Assembly: GCA_029721435.1 (NCBI GenBank)
Contig: CM056587.1
Coordinates: 13,661,167 to 13,725,166, forward strand
Source: Gymnothorax reevesii
Taxonomy: Eukaryota; Chordata; Actinopteri; Anguilliformes; Muraenidae
DNA: 64,000 nt
Direction of reading: 5' to 3'
Made by a program: the position numbers and the translations under genes. Numbering within the stretch: the first letter of the stretch is position 1; the number at the start of each line of letters is the position of its first letter. The notes under the pieces are model-generated. The model made no database searches and had not been told where the DNA came from. It was given only the letters and a program-made list of their open reading frames with translations. Of this stretch, positions 11,801 to 23,598 are shown in pieces.

Positions 11801-12209
11801 GCTCCTAGCCCCATTCGTGCCTCTGAGGGCTTCTTTTAACATTTTGACATTTACTGGGCCCAGCAGAGACACATGCCGTGTCATTGACAAAACCTGTGAA
11901 TGATTCCAGGTAGGAAGTTAGATTTCAGGGGTGAAGTTTTGCCTTTTCTAGACTTATTCTTCGGAACGAGGGTTACGATGAATGGTTGGTGCCGAACGAA
12001 ACTTTGATATGTCGTTGTTACGCCGATACCAGACACAAGGTTAAACAAAAGAAAGTTTGACACATGCAGCGGTAGAAGACAAGTGGTGTCTGGCGATTTC
12101 CATTTTTGCAGGTTTTGTCAATGGCACGGCATGTGACTCCGCTGGGCCAGTAAATGTCAGAATGTTAAAACAAGCCCTCGGAGGCACGAATCGGGCTATG
12201 GTGCTCCCA
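11801..12209. repeat. Internal inverted repeat, arms of about 100 bp
   Basis: Arms 11801-11899 and 12108-12209 are inverse copies of each other. For example, ACATTTACTGGGCCCAGCAG on the left pairs with the inverse of CTGGGCCAGTAAATGTCAG on the right, and TCATTGACAAAACCTG with CAGGTTTTGTCAATGG. Identity by eye is about 85-90 percent, with a loop of about 210 bp. It probably marks a second foldback element inside the host hAT. Confidence 0.8.
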
Positions 12210-12435
12210 GATATCACTGCAAAGTTTTTTATGGTGTGGGAATAGCACTGCAAACAGGGGGATCAAGCATGTTTGTCTGAATCCATTTTCCAAAATATTA
12301 TAAAAGAGACAAATCAAAAAGGATAATTTCTGAGATAAAAATAACTGAGCTACTGAGGAACAGGACTTAATGCAAGCTAAACAATGGAGCTAGCTCGCCA
12401 CTCAACTCTCAGACACGCATAATTTTTCTCCAGAG

Positions 12436-12478
12436 CGCACACGCACACATGCACACACACACGCACACGCACACACAC

Positions 12479-12519
<41 letters not shown>
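12436..12519. repeat. CA/GT microsatellite with interspersed ACGC units
   Basis: An imperfect CA dinucleotide run of about 84 bp, broken by CG-containing variants in its first half and pure in its last 35 bp. Confidence 0.95.
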
Positions 12520-12524
<5 letters not shown>

Positions 12525-13649
12525 ACTTGGTTAGTTAAACAGAATGCCACAACTAAGCAATGCAACTCAGTGTAAATATTTCAGTGGTAAATAAAGGATT
12601 CAGAACATAGCAAAACTGTCTGCAATGATGGCTAGCTACCCAACTCTGTCACAGGTATTTTTCTCCTGAGCGCCCGCACACAGACACAGACCAATGCAGG
12701 TTTAAGAAATCCACTCTAACGTCTATCCACTCTGCGAATCAAAAGAAATACAGTCAGCGTTTTAAAACTTAATTGCGGCAACAACTGGACAGTAGAACAA
12801 AGCCAGCAAACTACTCTAACAGGCTAAAGGCGATACCGTAGCCTGTTCATGACTAAATGAACAGATTCGCTCTAATAGGACAAGCAACACAGGTTTAAGA
12901 AACCGCCATCGATTCTGAATGACTGGTGAGGATGATTGACAGCGATGGTAGCCAATCTAGTATGAACTGGAGAACTTCAGACACAACCACTTGTAGGAGA
13001 TGTTTCCCTTAGTCAACATATTATAATAAGCCAAACTTTTCACAAAATGCTCGGGTGAATACTTCATTCGGCAAAAAGCCATTATTCTTGACCTGCCGAA
13101 TATGGATTCGGATGCATCCCTACTGATTAGTATACCTTGCGGCTAATCACTCAGAAGCAAGTCATCAACTTAACAGTAAACTGAGCTAAATAACTGATGC
13201 AGTACAACCGATGCTTCATTTCATTACTGTTGCTTTACTTTACCTCTCTCTCTCTCACATTTTTCCTCCTCTTCTTTTCTTTTTTTTCTTCCCTGTGCTC
13301 CGGACAATTTACTTCGTTTTGACATGTTTAAATAGTTCTCTGGGGTCACATCATAAAGAATCCTTGAGTCACATCAATAAATTCGCCCCTCCCCCCACAG
13401 AGAGCAAGCAGGTACCAGCCGGAAGGGGGGGCTTCTTTGGTATCATCATTTGTAGTAATATTAATTGGGCATGGCTTTACATTTGAATTTATGTTAGCTT
13501 TTCCATTTTAAGAGTTATTATTAATAACTATTTTGAACGTAATTATCTTGAAGGTGAATTTTTTTCCCGATTTTGTGGCTCTCCCTAGACGCCACGGCGC
13601 CCTTAGCATTTGCCTATATTGCCTAATGGGCCAGCCGGCTGTGTTTACT

Positions 13650-14726
13650 ACTCATGTTAATCCCTCCTCCACCCCAATGAGAAGCAAAGACTATCCTCAC
13701 AATGTTATTACAATGCTGTGCACATCACTACAATAATTTTTGCCTGTTCCCAAATTCAATATAGAATTGAGACAATTTCAGTGAACTCTTTACAGAAAAT
13801 GCTTCAACTCCCATATTTCTATGGCAGACTTGATAAGTTTTTCACAGGGCTGGGCTGTAAGCGAAATGGAAGCAATCCCATTGCCTTTGCAACAGTAGCA
13901 AAAACAATGAAAAACGCTGTGAGGGGGGAAAATAAAAAGGTAAGTTAAGGCAGTAAGGGAAACTGTGCCAGAAATTATGACATCATATTCCAAGTACCAT
14001 AAAAATGGACAAAAAAAGAATGGTAGATTTGCATCAAAGCTCTCCGACTGGGACAGATGGGCACTTGGTTGGATACCCACAGCTCAAATATCATCACTGA
14101 ATCAAACAGTATGTGTCTGAGCCAGTCTTAACACAGACTTTACATCATGAGCTTCTCAAGGCTGGAACTTTCAGCAGTGTTTCTGATGATCTGGCCACCC
14201 CACAATTATGTCTGTAGAGAAGGAATATACTGAAATTATGCCCTGGTAGTTTCATGTATGTGTAGAAAGATCTGGTGAATATGCAGCAAATTTTCACACA
14301 TTACTAGAAATACATGAAGCTTCATGCATGCTTTAAACCATGCTATGCTTTCAAAATATAAATACAAATTTATCAAATGGCTCCTATCACCCGCTGGTTC
14401 AGGCATTTGGTCCGCCTCATTGTCATGCCACGCCCCCAATGGTCTGCAAGTTGTGAATCCGCACCCTTATGGTATGAAGTGTCATAAAGCTCATGTTTAG
14501 CAAAGGCTTTTGCAATAACGTGTTTGCGCATTGTGTGTAAACCTCTTCATATTGCTGACTTAGTTTAATCAGCCCATTGTTTGTTTTATTTTGGAGCCAT
14601 GTTTCCTATTTGCTTTGTACTTACCTTATTAAGCCTTTGTTGCAGCGCTTCTTTGCAATTGGATCCCGCTTTCCTTTTACTATTTTTCAGTGCACATACT
14701 GACGTGCACAGAAAAACCATTGCACT
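13650..14726. other. No recognised feature
   Basis: Unique-looking sequence. Short open frames on both strands have no recognisable product. Confidence 0.4.
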
Positions 14727-14965
14727 CCTGGACGCCTCCCTTTTGAGGGTTTGTGGACAGGTCCAACTGGGAGGAGGCCCCGAGGCAGACCCAGGGCATG
14801 CTGTAGGGATTATATATCCTGGCTGGCCTGGGAATGGCTTGGGATCACTCAGGAAAAGTTGGAGGAAGTAGCTTACGTGGGGGATGCCCAGGGTACTTTC
14901 CTGAGTCTCCTAATCCCACAATACAGCCCTGGATAAGTGGTTGAAAATGGCTGGATGGATGGATC
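14727..14965 (+). mobile_element. LINE 3' end with GGAT tail
   Basis: The plus-strand translation (14751-14936) reads TGPTGRRPRGRPRACCRDY and LAWEWLGITQEKLEEVAY, ending PQYSPG and a stop. This is the conserved C-terminal tail of a fish non-LTR retrotransposon ORF. It is followed by GATAAGTGGTTGAAAATGG and a GGATGGATGGAT tail. Nothing upstream belongs to the element, so it is a short 5'-truncated insertion. The exact LINE clade is not certain. Several tail residues differ from the usual Arg/Trp pattern, which points to an old copy. Confidence 0.85.
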
Positions 14966-16654
14966 GGTTTCATGAATTACGGATAAACGCACGTTTGAAG
15001 ATGCTCAATGTCTTTGGAGTCTAAATTCAAAAATCAAAAAAAGTAATATTAGCACATCATCTTTGCCCAAAATACCATGAAATAATATATTTTCATGCAT
15101 TCAAAACCAAGAAATGTATTTACCTTCTAACTCTAATTTTTCTCTTAAGTCTTCCCTTAAGTAGATTCAAAGTCAGAACAATATATATTCTTTCATATTG
15201 TTTGAAAATATCACTCTATATCTGGCAGTTGCAACGCTTCACGGAAGCTCCATCGCACTTATATTGTGATAAATTTTCAAACCCAAGATACCGTGTTTTT
15301 ATGGCCACGGCATTAAACCAAATAGAAAAATGTCCCAATCTTGAATATAATTTTATAGACATTTCAATGAAATTCAGCTGGACATATTTGGGTTTGTTGG
15401 AAACCTTGGGATCTCCAATGCAGTGTTGAATAGGCCAGAAGTTCCACCGCTTTGAATACAGTAGCTGCATTTGACGGACTCATATGTGGGTCCTTAGCTT
15501 TTATGGGGTTTAGACACTGTTGGAAATCAGCTGCAAAAACAGGAATTTAGAAATTAAACATTCCATAAATACAGAGAAAACACTGACAATAATTAATCTA
15601 TTCATATTGCTCGCAAATTCATTTACAATTCATGTAGCAGCAAATTGCTGAATGATTATATTTCCTTAAAATAAAATAAAAAATCTTTTCAGTATCAGAA
15701 TATGGTTGTTTCATTAGAAATGAACAGACAATAAGTTTTTAAATCAAAAACTTTTTACTTAATATAAAAAAATAGGCAGTATCAGAGACCCCGTCAAATC
15801 TAGGCCAGATTTGAAATCTAATACCTGATTTTTTAATGAAGCTGGAAGCCGCACTTTTCCCTACTTCTCCGAAGACTTAGCAAAGTTCTTGATTTACCAT
15901 TGATTATGAGTAAAAAGTCAGCTCTACTTTAAGCTGGGAGTCAGTGCCGTGAGGTGAGGGATGCTGTTCAATGACATGTATAATGGATTTTGAGCTAGCA
16001 GCAGACAGCCAAAGACTGTCAGGATCAAGAATAAGCTTCAATAACAGATGCTGTGGGGAAAAAGAAGGTTGTTAGCCTTCTTGGTGTCAAACACACACAG
16101 TGTAGACCTGACGAGAACATCTAACTAGGCGTCAAACACAGACGGGAATGCTGTGTGTGTTTGATACCTATTTAGATATATATCTTGCATAGCAGCGGGA
16201 CTGGGGTAATGTATCACTGCCGACTCAAATCTGAGGTAAAAATAACACTTATAAGGCTCCCAAGGGCAGGGTTCAGGTTCTGCTGCTGGACCCTTAAAGC
16301 ACATTACACAGAGTTTCACAGAGGATAGGGCAGTGATAAATGTAATGTTAACACCAGGGGTATAAATCATGCACAGGCAATATGACCTTCCACCGATGAT
16401 ATCTTTCTCCCTGTCTCCATGGAATGAGACTCATCGTTTAAACATCTTAGAGGGATGGCTGAATTCTCAGATGAGGTTACTGTCAGTCTGTCTCACTGTA
16501 TGATGCAGTTACAGTGCCATAGAATATTTCAACTGTGTTTTATTCTTTGCTCATGGAACTCTCAAAATGGCTGCGGTGGTTTTTACAAAGACCAATCTCT
16601 CTGCATGTTTTTTATAATAAAATGCTTATTGTCTGAGAGTGTTTTTTTTTTTAA
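14966..16654. other. No recognised feature
   Basis: AT-rich unique-looking sequence. Weak inverse similarity between about 15216 and 15470 gives overlapping short frames on both strands, with no recognisable product. Confidence 0.35.
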
Positions 16655-16984
16655 AAATAATAATGCAATAATTTTATATAGAGCTTTTCTGCTTACTGGG
16701 CACTCAAAGACGCTTTACAAGGATACATTATTCATTCACTCACACATTCACGCTCTGATGGTAGTAAACTACATTTTTGTAGCAACAGCTGCCCTGGGGC
16801 AGACTGACGGAAGCGTGGCTACCAGCGACGTTGTTTCCTATGTATTGCATGTTTTGTGGGTGGGGGAAACCGTAGTACCCGGAGAAAACCCACGCGAACA
16901 CGGGGAGAACATGCAAACTCCACACAGAAAGGCCCCAGGCCGGATTCGAACCCACAACCTTCTTGCTGTGAGGCAGGAGTGTAG
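16655..16984 (-). mobile_element. tRNA-derived SINE, minus strand
   Basis: Read on the minus strand, it starts with GCCTCACAGCAAGAAGG and GGGTTCGAATCCGG, the latter matching the RNA polymerase III B box. Next come GAGTTTGCATGTTCTCCCC and GGGTTTTCTCCGGGTAC, then a LINE-like tail with AAAGCGTCTTTGAGTGCC and AAAGCTCTATATAAA, ending in an ATT-rich tract near 16655. The 5' head with the A box is not complete at the right boundary, where it abuts a hAT fragment. Confidence 0.8.
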
Positions 16985-17290
16985 CTAAATAGCTTGAGCC
17001 GCAGGCTGTTTATAGCCTATTTAACTGCCGAATGCCACTTTTTTTTTCCAAGCCACACAATACCAAGAGTGAACTTCGCGACGCATCTGCCTATTAAGAA
17101 GCTAAATTATTTTTCTGTACTGAATTTAGCCCATGATTTCATCGCTGTTACATCGCATATGGAGAGAAACCTTGTCTTCAGTTGCCAATTAAGATTATTG
17201 GAAATCGCGTCAATAAAGGAAAATGATTGAGAACTACTAATTGCCGACAAAAACGGATGGGTCTTAGCACCCCTGCTGGCCTGGCCACTG
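16985..17290 (+). mobile_element. hAT fragment, right end (same family as 45396-46158)
   Basis: Contains TATTTAACTGCCGAATGCCA, TTTTCTGTACTGAATTTAGC, CATATGGAGAGAAACC, GTTGCCAATTAAGAT and GGAAAATGATTGAGAACTA. All are found in the same order in the inverse of the 45.4-46.2 kb element. It ends GGCCTGGCCACTG (expected CCGCCACTG). The left half is absent and replaced by the SINE. Confidence 0.85.
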
Positions 17291-17439
17291 AGTCATTCAA
17301 TTGATTAATCTATGCAATTAAGTCAATCAATTTTTCAATAGTTAATCATCTTCATCTTCTAATAGTTTATAGTTTAATTAAATGGCCACTTTCATCAAAA
17401 TAATGGGCCATATCACAGAGCATTTTTAGCTGTTCCGCC

Positions 17440-17665
17440 AACATGAGACTGACTTCAGTGCACTCCAATGGGGCACCATTTGGGTGTGGTTAAATGCGAG
17501 ATTCACAGCATGACTGAGCAGCCGACAAATCTACAGCAACTGAGTGATGCTATTTTGTCATCATGGACCAGAATCTTTCAGGAATTTTTCAGTACCTTGT
17601 TGAACCCATTGCCCAAAAAATGCAGCTAGTTTTGGGGGCAAATGGGGAGTGGTATAAGAGAGGTG
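17440..17665 (+). pseudogene. Tc1-like transposase C-terminal fragment
   Basis: Plus-strand translation gives PTNLQQLSDAILSSWTRIFQ followed by EFFSTLLNPLPKK, the C-terminal end of a common fish Tc1-like transposase. Just upstream, a block equivalent to PIEHLWDVVEREI reads as PMGHHLGVVKCEIHS, so the third catalytic Glu is lost (Gly codon). No terminal repeats were found. This is a small orphan piece and not the same lineage as the other Tc1 copies here. Confidence 0.75.
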
Positions 17666-20600
17666 AGAGGATATCTAATTGAGGCCATCCTTAAAAATAT
17701 CTCTGTTGGGTGTAATCGGACCTTGTTTTGAGAATCAGCGTCGGTTGGTCAGTCGTATTTTTATTTATTTATTTTTTTAAATACCTTGTTCTGTAATGCT
17801 TACGGTGGTTGCATGCATGTGGTTGGAAGCAAGTTACCACCATTCAGTAAAATTGTGTGAATGTGTTTTGCTAGTTTGTTTTTACACATCAGAAATCCAA
17901 TATAGCAATTCTTCTTGTTTATAAATACTGGCGTCAAATCCAGACATGCGTAAAGGCGAGGTTGGCAAGAACGAGTGAAAATCAATACTATAACTCAAGA
18001 ATTTAACATTCATATTTAAAATTGCAAATGCATATACTGCGCATTCCCTAGCAACGTGGTGTGTCATCAGCAACAAGGCTGCTGCCATTACAGCAGCTCA
18101 TGAAATTAAACAAAATTTTTTTGAATGGATGTTGTCTTGACATTTTTACACACTAATGCAGTGGCGGCTGGAAACAGGGCCAGCAATAACCCTCACCTTT
18201 CACTGTTTAAATACCTACACCTCTCACAGTTTACCTCTCCTTATTAGCCCCAGTTGCTCAGACTGATTGGTAGACCCGATGAAAGTCTTATTTATTTTTG
18301 AAAGCCTTGTTATACATTGCACTACAAAATTATGCGGTGTTTTCTTCCGCACATCAATGAAAACAAAAAATGTCAATATGTCTTCATAATTTCTGCCCTC
18401 CTGTAGCACATGAAACAGCATAGATTTGTGTAGATTAGTTTGCTGGGCTCATTGATCAATTCGCCATGAGAATCCATTCTACAGTCTGAATGTAGAGACA
18501 GCTAAAGTGCGCTGTTAGGTATGATGCACAGCTGAGTGATGGCGAAAATAATTGCTGCAAAGTCCACGAATGTTTCAGATTTTTTTGCAGATTGTCATCC
18601 TTGCTGAGTCACATCAATTATACTGTATTAACATAGCCAATAGGCAATTGCTTTGTCATTAGCATTTCTTTATCATTACATGTCATGCATCGGTGGTCGT
18701 TGTTCAGTTAATAAATTGCTTAATTGTTAATCAGGCAAACTTGATCGCAAACAGCTTAAGAGCAATTATGCGGGAAAGGGTGATGTTACTGAAGGCCTTC
18801 CTGACATCTGACAGCACGTTACTGGTAAAAGGAATCTGAAAGTAAGTGGACAAATGGATGAGCTCGTCGCTCTTGTCTTTGCTGCAAAAAAGTGAATATT
18901 TTAAGAGAGGCCACCGATCAGATAATGAAATCCACAAACTGCATCACCTGATTATGAACCGCTCTGCATCTATCGCCGTGTGTTGCTGCGAGGTAAGTGC
19001 TTGTTTCCATTACAAAAAGGCACTGGAAGCCTGAAGAGTGGAATCAATGGAGCCCAGAAGGCTGTAGTTTGGAAAACTATTGCTGCTGCGGTAAACACTG
19101 TTGGGGTGGAAAACCAGAGTGCAGCAGAGGTTTGATTTAATTCACTAATAAATTCAATTTATAGATGCATGATATTTCATGTCATATCGCCTACATAGCT
19201 GACAATCTAAATTCTTTACATGTAGGTGGAAAAAAAGTGGTCCAATTTTAAGATCACCCATTGGGTTGCTGCACTCAGACGCAGCAACACAGGGACCGGA
19301 GGAGGCCAACCAGAGTCAAAACTCCAGCTGTTACCATTCGAGGGGCTTGTGGCTGCACTGATGGACTCCCCCTCTATCGTGGGAATATGAGGCGGTGAGT
19401 CTCAATTGCCCAGATCGGAGCTGCATAAGGGTAATTGTTAAAATGCAGTCTGCAGAGATCACTCTTCATTGCACTTTTATTAGTATTACTCCATGACATT
19501 TTATTGGGTACCCCACAATACAAGCAGCCACTCGTCACTTTCCCGGAGGAGATCTTCTCCTTGCCGAAAGGTCCTCACACGTCGGACAGAAGCGTATTCC
19601 TCTAACAATAGAAGATCAGCCATTATCAAAATGTGATCACAGTGAATGTGTCTGTAAGCCTTTATAATATATACTGAGCAACAAAAGAAACCCAAGTTAG
19701 CTAGTTAGTTAATGTACTCTTATGGTTACTCAGTCAAAGTGACCGCAAAAGAAAGAAAAGTTTGATGAAACGAGCCTAAATGTACATGCCCTAATAATAC
19801 ATTTGATTTTCTAAAATAATTACGCGCAAACATATTTTTCAGTCTGCCTTTAATTAACTTGGATTTCTTTTGTTGTTCAGTATACATCTGACTGGATGAG
19901 CATCTGACATAGCCCATCACAGTAATTGTCCACTGTCTGGCCTGACAAGCAGGTTGTCACAAAATATAAGTTTAATTAATTTCTCAACACAGGTGTCCTA
20001 TTTATTTATTTAGCCTATTTATTAATTTTACTCATAAGAACAACAGCATGGCATCCGCGTCGCTGCATATGGTTTATTAATCATTTTGACTGCTGCACTC
20101 GTTCCTTCATGTTTTATGCTGGTCTCAAATGAGCGTATGCCTGGTCATACCTGGCGTGAGATTTTTGCGGACCGTTCACTTACGTTCAGATTAATAAATG
20201 CCGATCCTTGCTGGAGAATTGGTGTGCACCCATTTTTTGGTGTACGCACGTTTGATAAATGAGGGCCACTGACTCTGCCCCGGAAGTGCTCCGACTAAAA
20301 TCGCGCATGCATACATCGTAATATCGAACTCGCTTATTGGTTCATAATAGCTTCCAATGTGGAGCCAAGAGACCCAACCATCTACTTTAGTCCTGGATCA
20401 TATTGAAAATCAGATTATTATTTTGCCATTTAAGGTAAGTTTGCAAGGCCTTGGGGACATTATTTTGAAGTTGATAAAATATGACGATGGCCCTAGTGAC
20501 AATAAATGATCATAATAATTAGTTTGTAAGACGGCAATATTTTTGTTTGTCACTGATAAATCAATTCAGCAGTAGGTTTAACTTGAAGGTGTCTTACTGT

Positions 20601-23585
20601 GACATTTTAAAACAGTTAGTATAAAATTTAATTTTGAAACATGAAGTTCTTGCAAATTTTGATTGATTAAAAGGCCTGCTTTAATTATTTTTTACTCTGG
20701 TGAATTTACAGATAATTTGACATCACCTGCGGCGATTTCAGCTGGGGTTTTTTTCTGAATAATTTCATTAAAAGAGTGGAGGGGCATTTCAAAGTCTCCT
20801 TTTACTGTATGCAGGAGATGAGGCTGCAAATTTAATTTCAGAGCATTCGGTACAAAGTGGAAAACAAGCCAATTTATGGGGCGAATCAGGGGGAAAATAT
20901 TTGTGGAAGGAGCCATAATGTGACTGCCAGTTTACTTAATAGTTAGAGAAAATAACATCATAACAAAACTGTTTTCTGGTATCATATACTTAAGAGTACT
21001 TGATGTATTAAGTGACGATCATAATTATGAAGGAAAAAAATGATTATGATGAGCTCTCTGTTTTGACAGATGTTTCAGTTCTGAAAAGTTCTTCCAGGAC
21101 ATAGAAATATTGAAATGGCAGATGAAGAAATTCTGGGTGCTTCTATTGTTCCCTATGGTGGCAGGTATCTGTCAGCCTAAATTGCGTCAAGAGGAGCGCT
21201 AGCTGTTTAAATGAACGTCATGTACTGTGAGCGAGCAAAGCTAATTTCCCTTGACATTGGGTATATGCAAAGGACATTGATATATAATACATGAGGCTTT
21301 TCAAATGGGACTTTCAGCCTGGTGGGACCTGACGGTGTGTCACTAACTCAGAGGAACACGCAAGCATTTCCCCCAGAGAAAGACTGAAGTGCACTTACAG
21401 TGCTGTTTCCACCTACTTCACTCCCAGACTCTGGTCAGGCAACCAGTCTGCTGCTGGCTATTCATGGATAACCTGAGCAACCTTTAGGGTCAATTTCAAC
21501 TGCACAAGAACAATCGGTTAAGCTTATTAATATTGCATTCTGTGCAGTAGTGCTGCACTGCCTCAGGATGATTCCTCTTTGGTGGTAAGTATTAACGATC
21601 AGTATAATTCAGATGTGATGAACAGGAGGACATTGTCATCAATATCCCCCGCTACCACAGAACCCCATTTTCCAACCAAATCAAGGTCAAAATGAGAAAC
21701 ACACACAAAATTTCATTCATCTAGGTAAATATGTTTCTGAACGTCCTTACTCTAGATGGAGGGACAGGACGGCTGGACGGACGTGCTCCATTGCAAGATT
21801 CCTCACTTCCCTCCGAGGCGGAGGTTCCTAATTCTACCTGCGTTTGTGTTTTATGGCGAACATTATAGGGATAATATGAATTGCCATTGACGCTGTGTTT
21901 CGGTTGCTTACGGCATCACAGCCCACAAAATAATTACAAACAAAAAAAAAATTAAAAGAGACAAAAGTGAATTTGCCAATGTTTCACTGGGCAGAAGGTA
22001 AAGGTGCAATTCATGAATCAAGTTTTTATATCACACTTTAAACAAATCCATTGACGTGCAGTAGACTCTGTTCCCCAGAGTAACCTAAGACTGAACATGT
22101 GAAGATTTACACTCTGAGGAGATGAAAGCCAAACCCTTGTTCTCACTTGTCTCCAGTGTGTGTACCTGACTTTTTCTTGCACCGGATTCTGGCGAATCCT
22201 GAGAGAGCACATCAGCGGCGGCCATCTTCTGAGAGCCACACTTTGCATCTGCATCCCTGACCGTGTAAATCACTTTCCTCTCTCCACCCCATTACAGACT
22301 TCAGAGCCCAGCTGACATGTTTTATTAATGCCTGTCCACGGCTAAAATGAAATGCATTAAAATATACATTAAATCAGACTTTGCTGAAATATCAAAATTC
22401 GAAAGTGAAAACCGACAGAACAGCTGTGCTTTTAAAAATTAATGCAAAAAGTATTAAAAATGCTGGAAAATATGGCTGCAGCGCGGGGTTCTGATATGAA
22501 AGAAAAATGAATAGGTAATAAACAATATTTTCTTTACGATTTAATGACTATTTTCCATTTTCTTACACAATAAAACAGTTTACATTGCGGTATCTCTTGA
22601 AATCAATACTGTGTGCATTTGAATCCTCATCTAATGTAAACTCTGCATTGGTGAAGTGCAGTGTTCCTCAGTGGGCCTATAATTGATTGATTAAACATAA
22701 ATTGATTGGATGCAGTCCCACTCAGAATCTGTTCTCCATTGATGAAACATTGTATGTTGGAATTGTTGCATTTCCGTCCTTGTATTCTAGAGTTAATGCT
22801 TGGGGGTTAGACACAGAGGTATGTTAAAGAAAATAGTTTTTTATTTCTTTTTTGAGTTGTGTACTTCTTAAGAATTTGGAACAGTGTTATATCAGCAGAT
22901 TTAATGTGATAAATTGGCTCTAGAAACATTTGCTCCTTTAAACTGTGTATAAATTGGTATTATTGCTTATTGAAGAATACTTTTAGATGTTTAAGCAAAT
23001 AAATATTACAAATCTAAAATAGAACTGTTGGAGGGTTCTGAATGAATCAAGTTCAAATGATATAATGCGCAAGGTGATTTCCTTCTGCTACGCATGAATT
23101 AGGACACAGCTGTTCATAAACTGTGAAATACTTGTGAAGTAAGTTGAGCAGGCAAACATTTCGAAACTAATAAAAATGAAAGTGGTAATCAGCACTGAAT
23201 GGGTCCTTGCATCCATGTGCAAAGTGGGACAGGACATTGGTATATTTTGGGCGTTGTGTGACATGGCTCTATCGTCTTGCTGGACACATATTGACCTATG
23301 AACATTCGGGGATGTCAAGGCATTCAGGATTTTTGAAATTTCACAATGGCGCCGTGTGTACTAACCTGCTAAATTAACTTGTAAATGCAATGTTAATGCA
23401 ACTTTCATCCCTCAGCAATCTTTGGCATTTGAAGCGACAGTCACCAAACTCATTAGACTCCAGTGAATCATGATAGTAAAGGATTGCATTAAATGCCAAC
23501 CTGACAGTTTGCTGAATAGCTATGACTTTATTATCTCGTTTACAGGAATGGTATCTGGCACAGTCAGGAAACTTTGAGCCTTTGG
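17666..23585. other. Long stretch without genes
   Basis: About 6 kb of mostly unique AT-rich sequence. An isolated hAT-like end (CAGTGGCGGCTGG) lies at 18160-18172 without an identifiable partner. A possible MITE terminus (GTTTGATAAATGAGGGCC) lies at about 20250-20267. Open frames are all short with no recognisable product. Some AT-rich segments could be conserved non-coding elements, but this cannot be judged without alignment. Confidence 0.4.
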
Positions 23586-23598
23586 TGACCTTTGACCT
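23586..23598 (-). promoter_or_regulatory. Perfect DR1 nuclear-receptor motif
   Basis: TGACCTTTGACCT is the inverse of AGGTCAAAGGTCA, the consensus direct repeat with 1-bp spacing bound by RXR heterodimers and HNF4-type receptors. The motif match is exact. Occupancy and function are unknown, and a single 13-bp match can occur by chance. Confidence 0.35.

Larger units (their letters stand above)
11408..13649. mobile_element. Non-autonomous hAT element, 2226 bp, with perfect 8-bp target duplication
   Basis: The element spans 11416-13641. The left end is CAGAGCCGGCCCTACCC, and the right end GGGCCAGCCGGCTG is its approximate inverse. It is flanked on both sides by TGTTTACT (11408-11415 and 13642-13649), a perfect 8-bp duplication diagnostic of hAT. 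Sub-terminal blocks carry GGCGCC motifs at both ends. The interior has no recognisable transposase. It holds an AT-rich segment (11480-11700), a palindrome with 100-bp arms, a CA microsatellite, and partial direct duplications. The terminus-like TGCATCCCTACTG at 13111-13123 suggests further nested hAT debris. Confidence 0.9.

Noticed and set aside
14996..15470. Palindromic element suggested by opposing frames at 15202-15470
   Set aside because: The frames overlap antisense by chance. No inverted repeat of meaningful length was found.
16931..16950. tRNA gene on the minus strand suggested by GGGTTCGAATCC
   Set aside because: Only the B-box region fits. No acceptor stem or anticodon arm can be formed, and the flanks match a SINE.
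16455..16988. Plus-strand 177-codon frame
   Set aside because: Its second half runs antisense through a SINE, and the first half has no recognisable domain.
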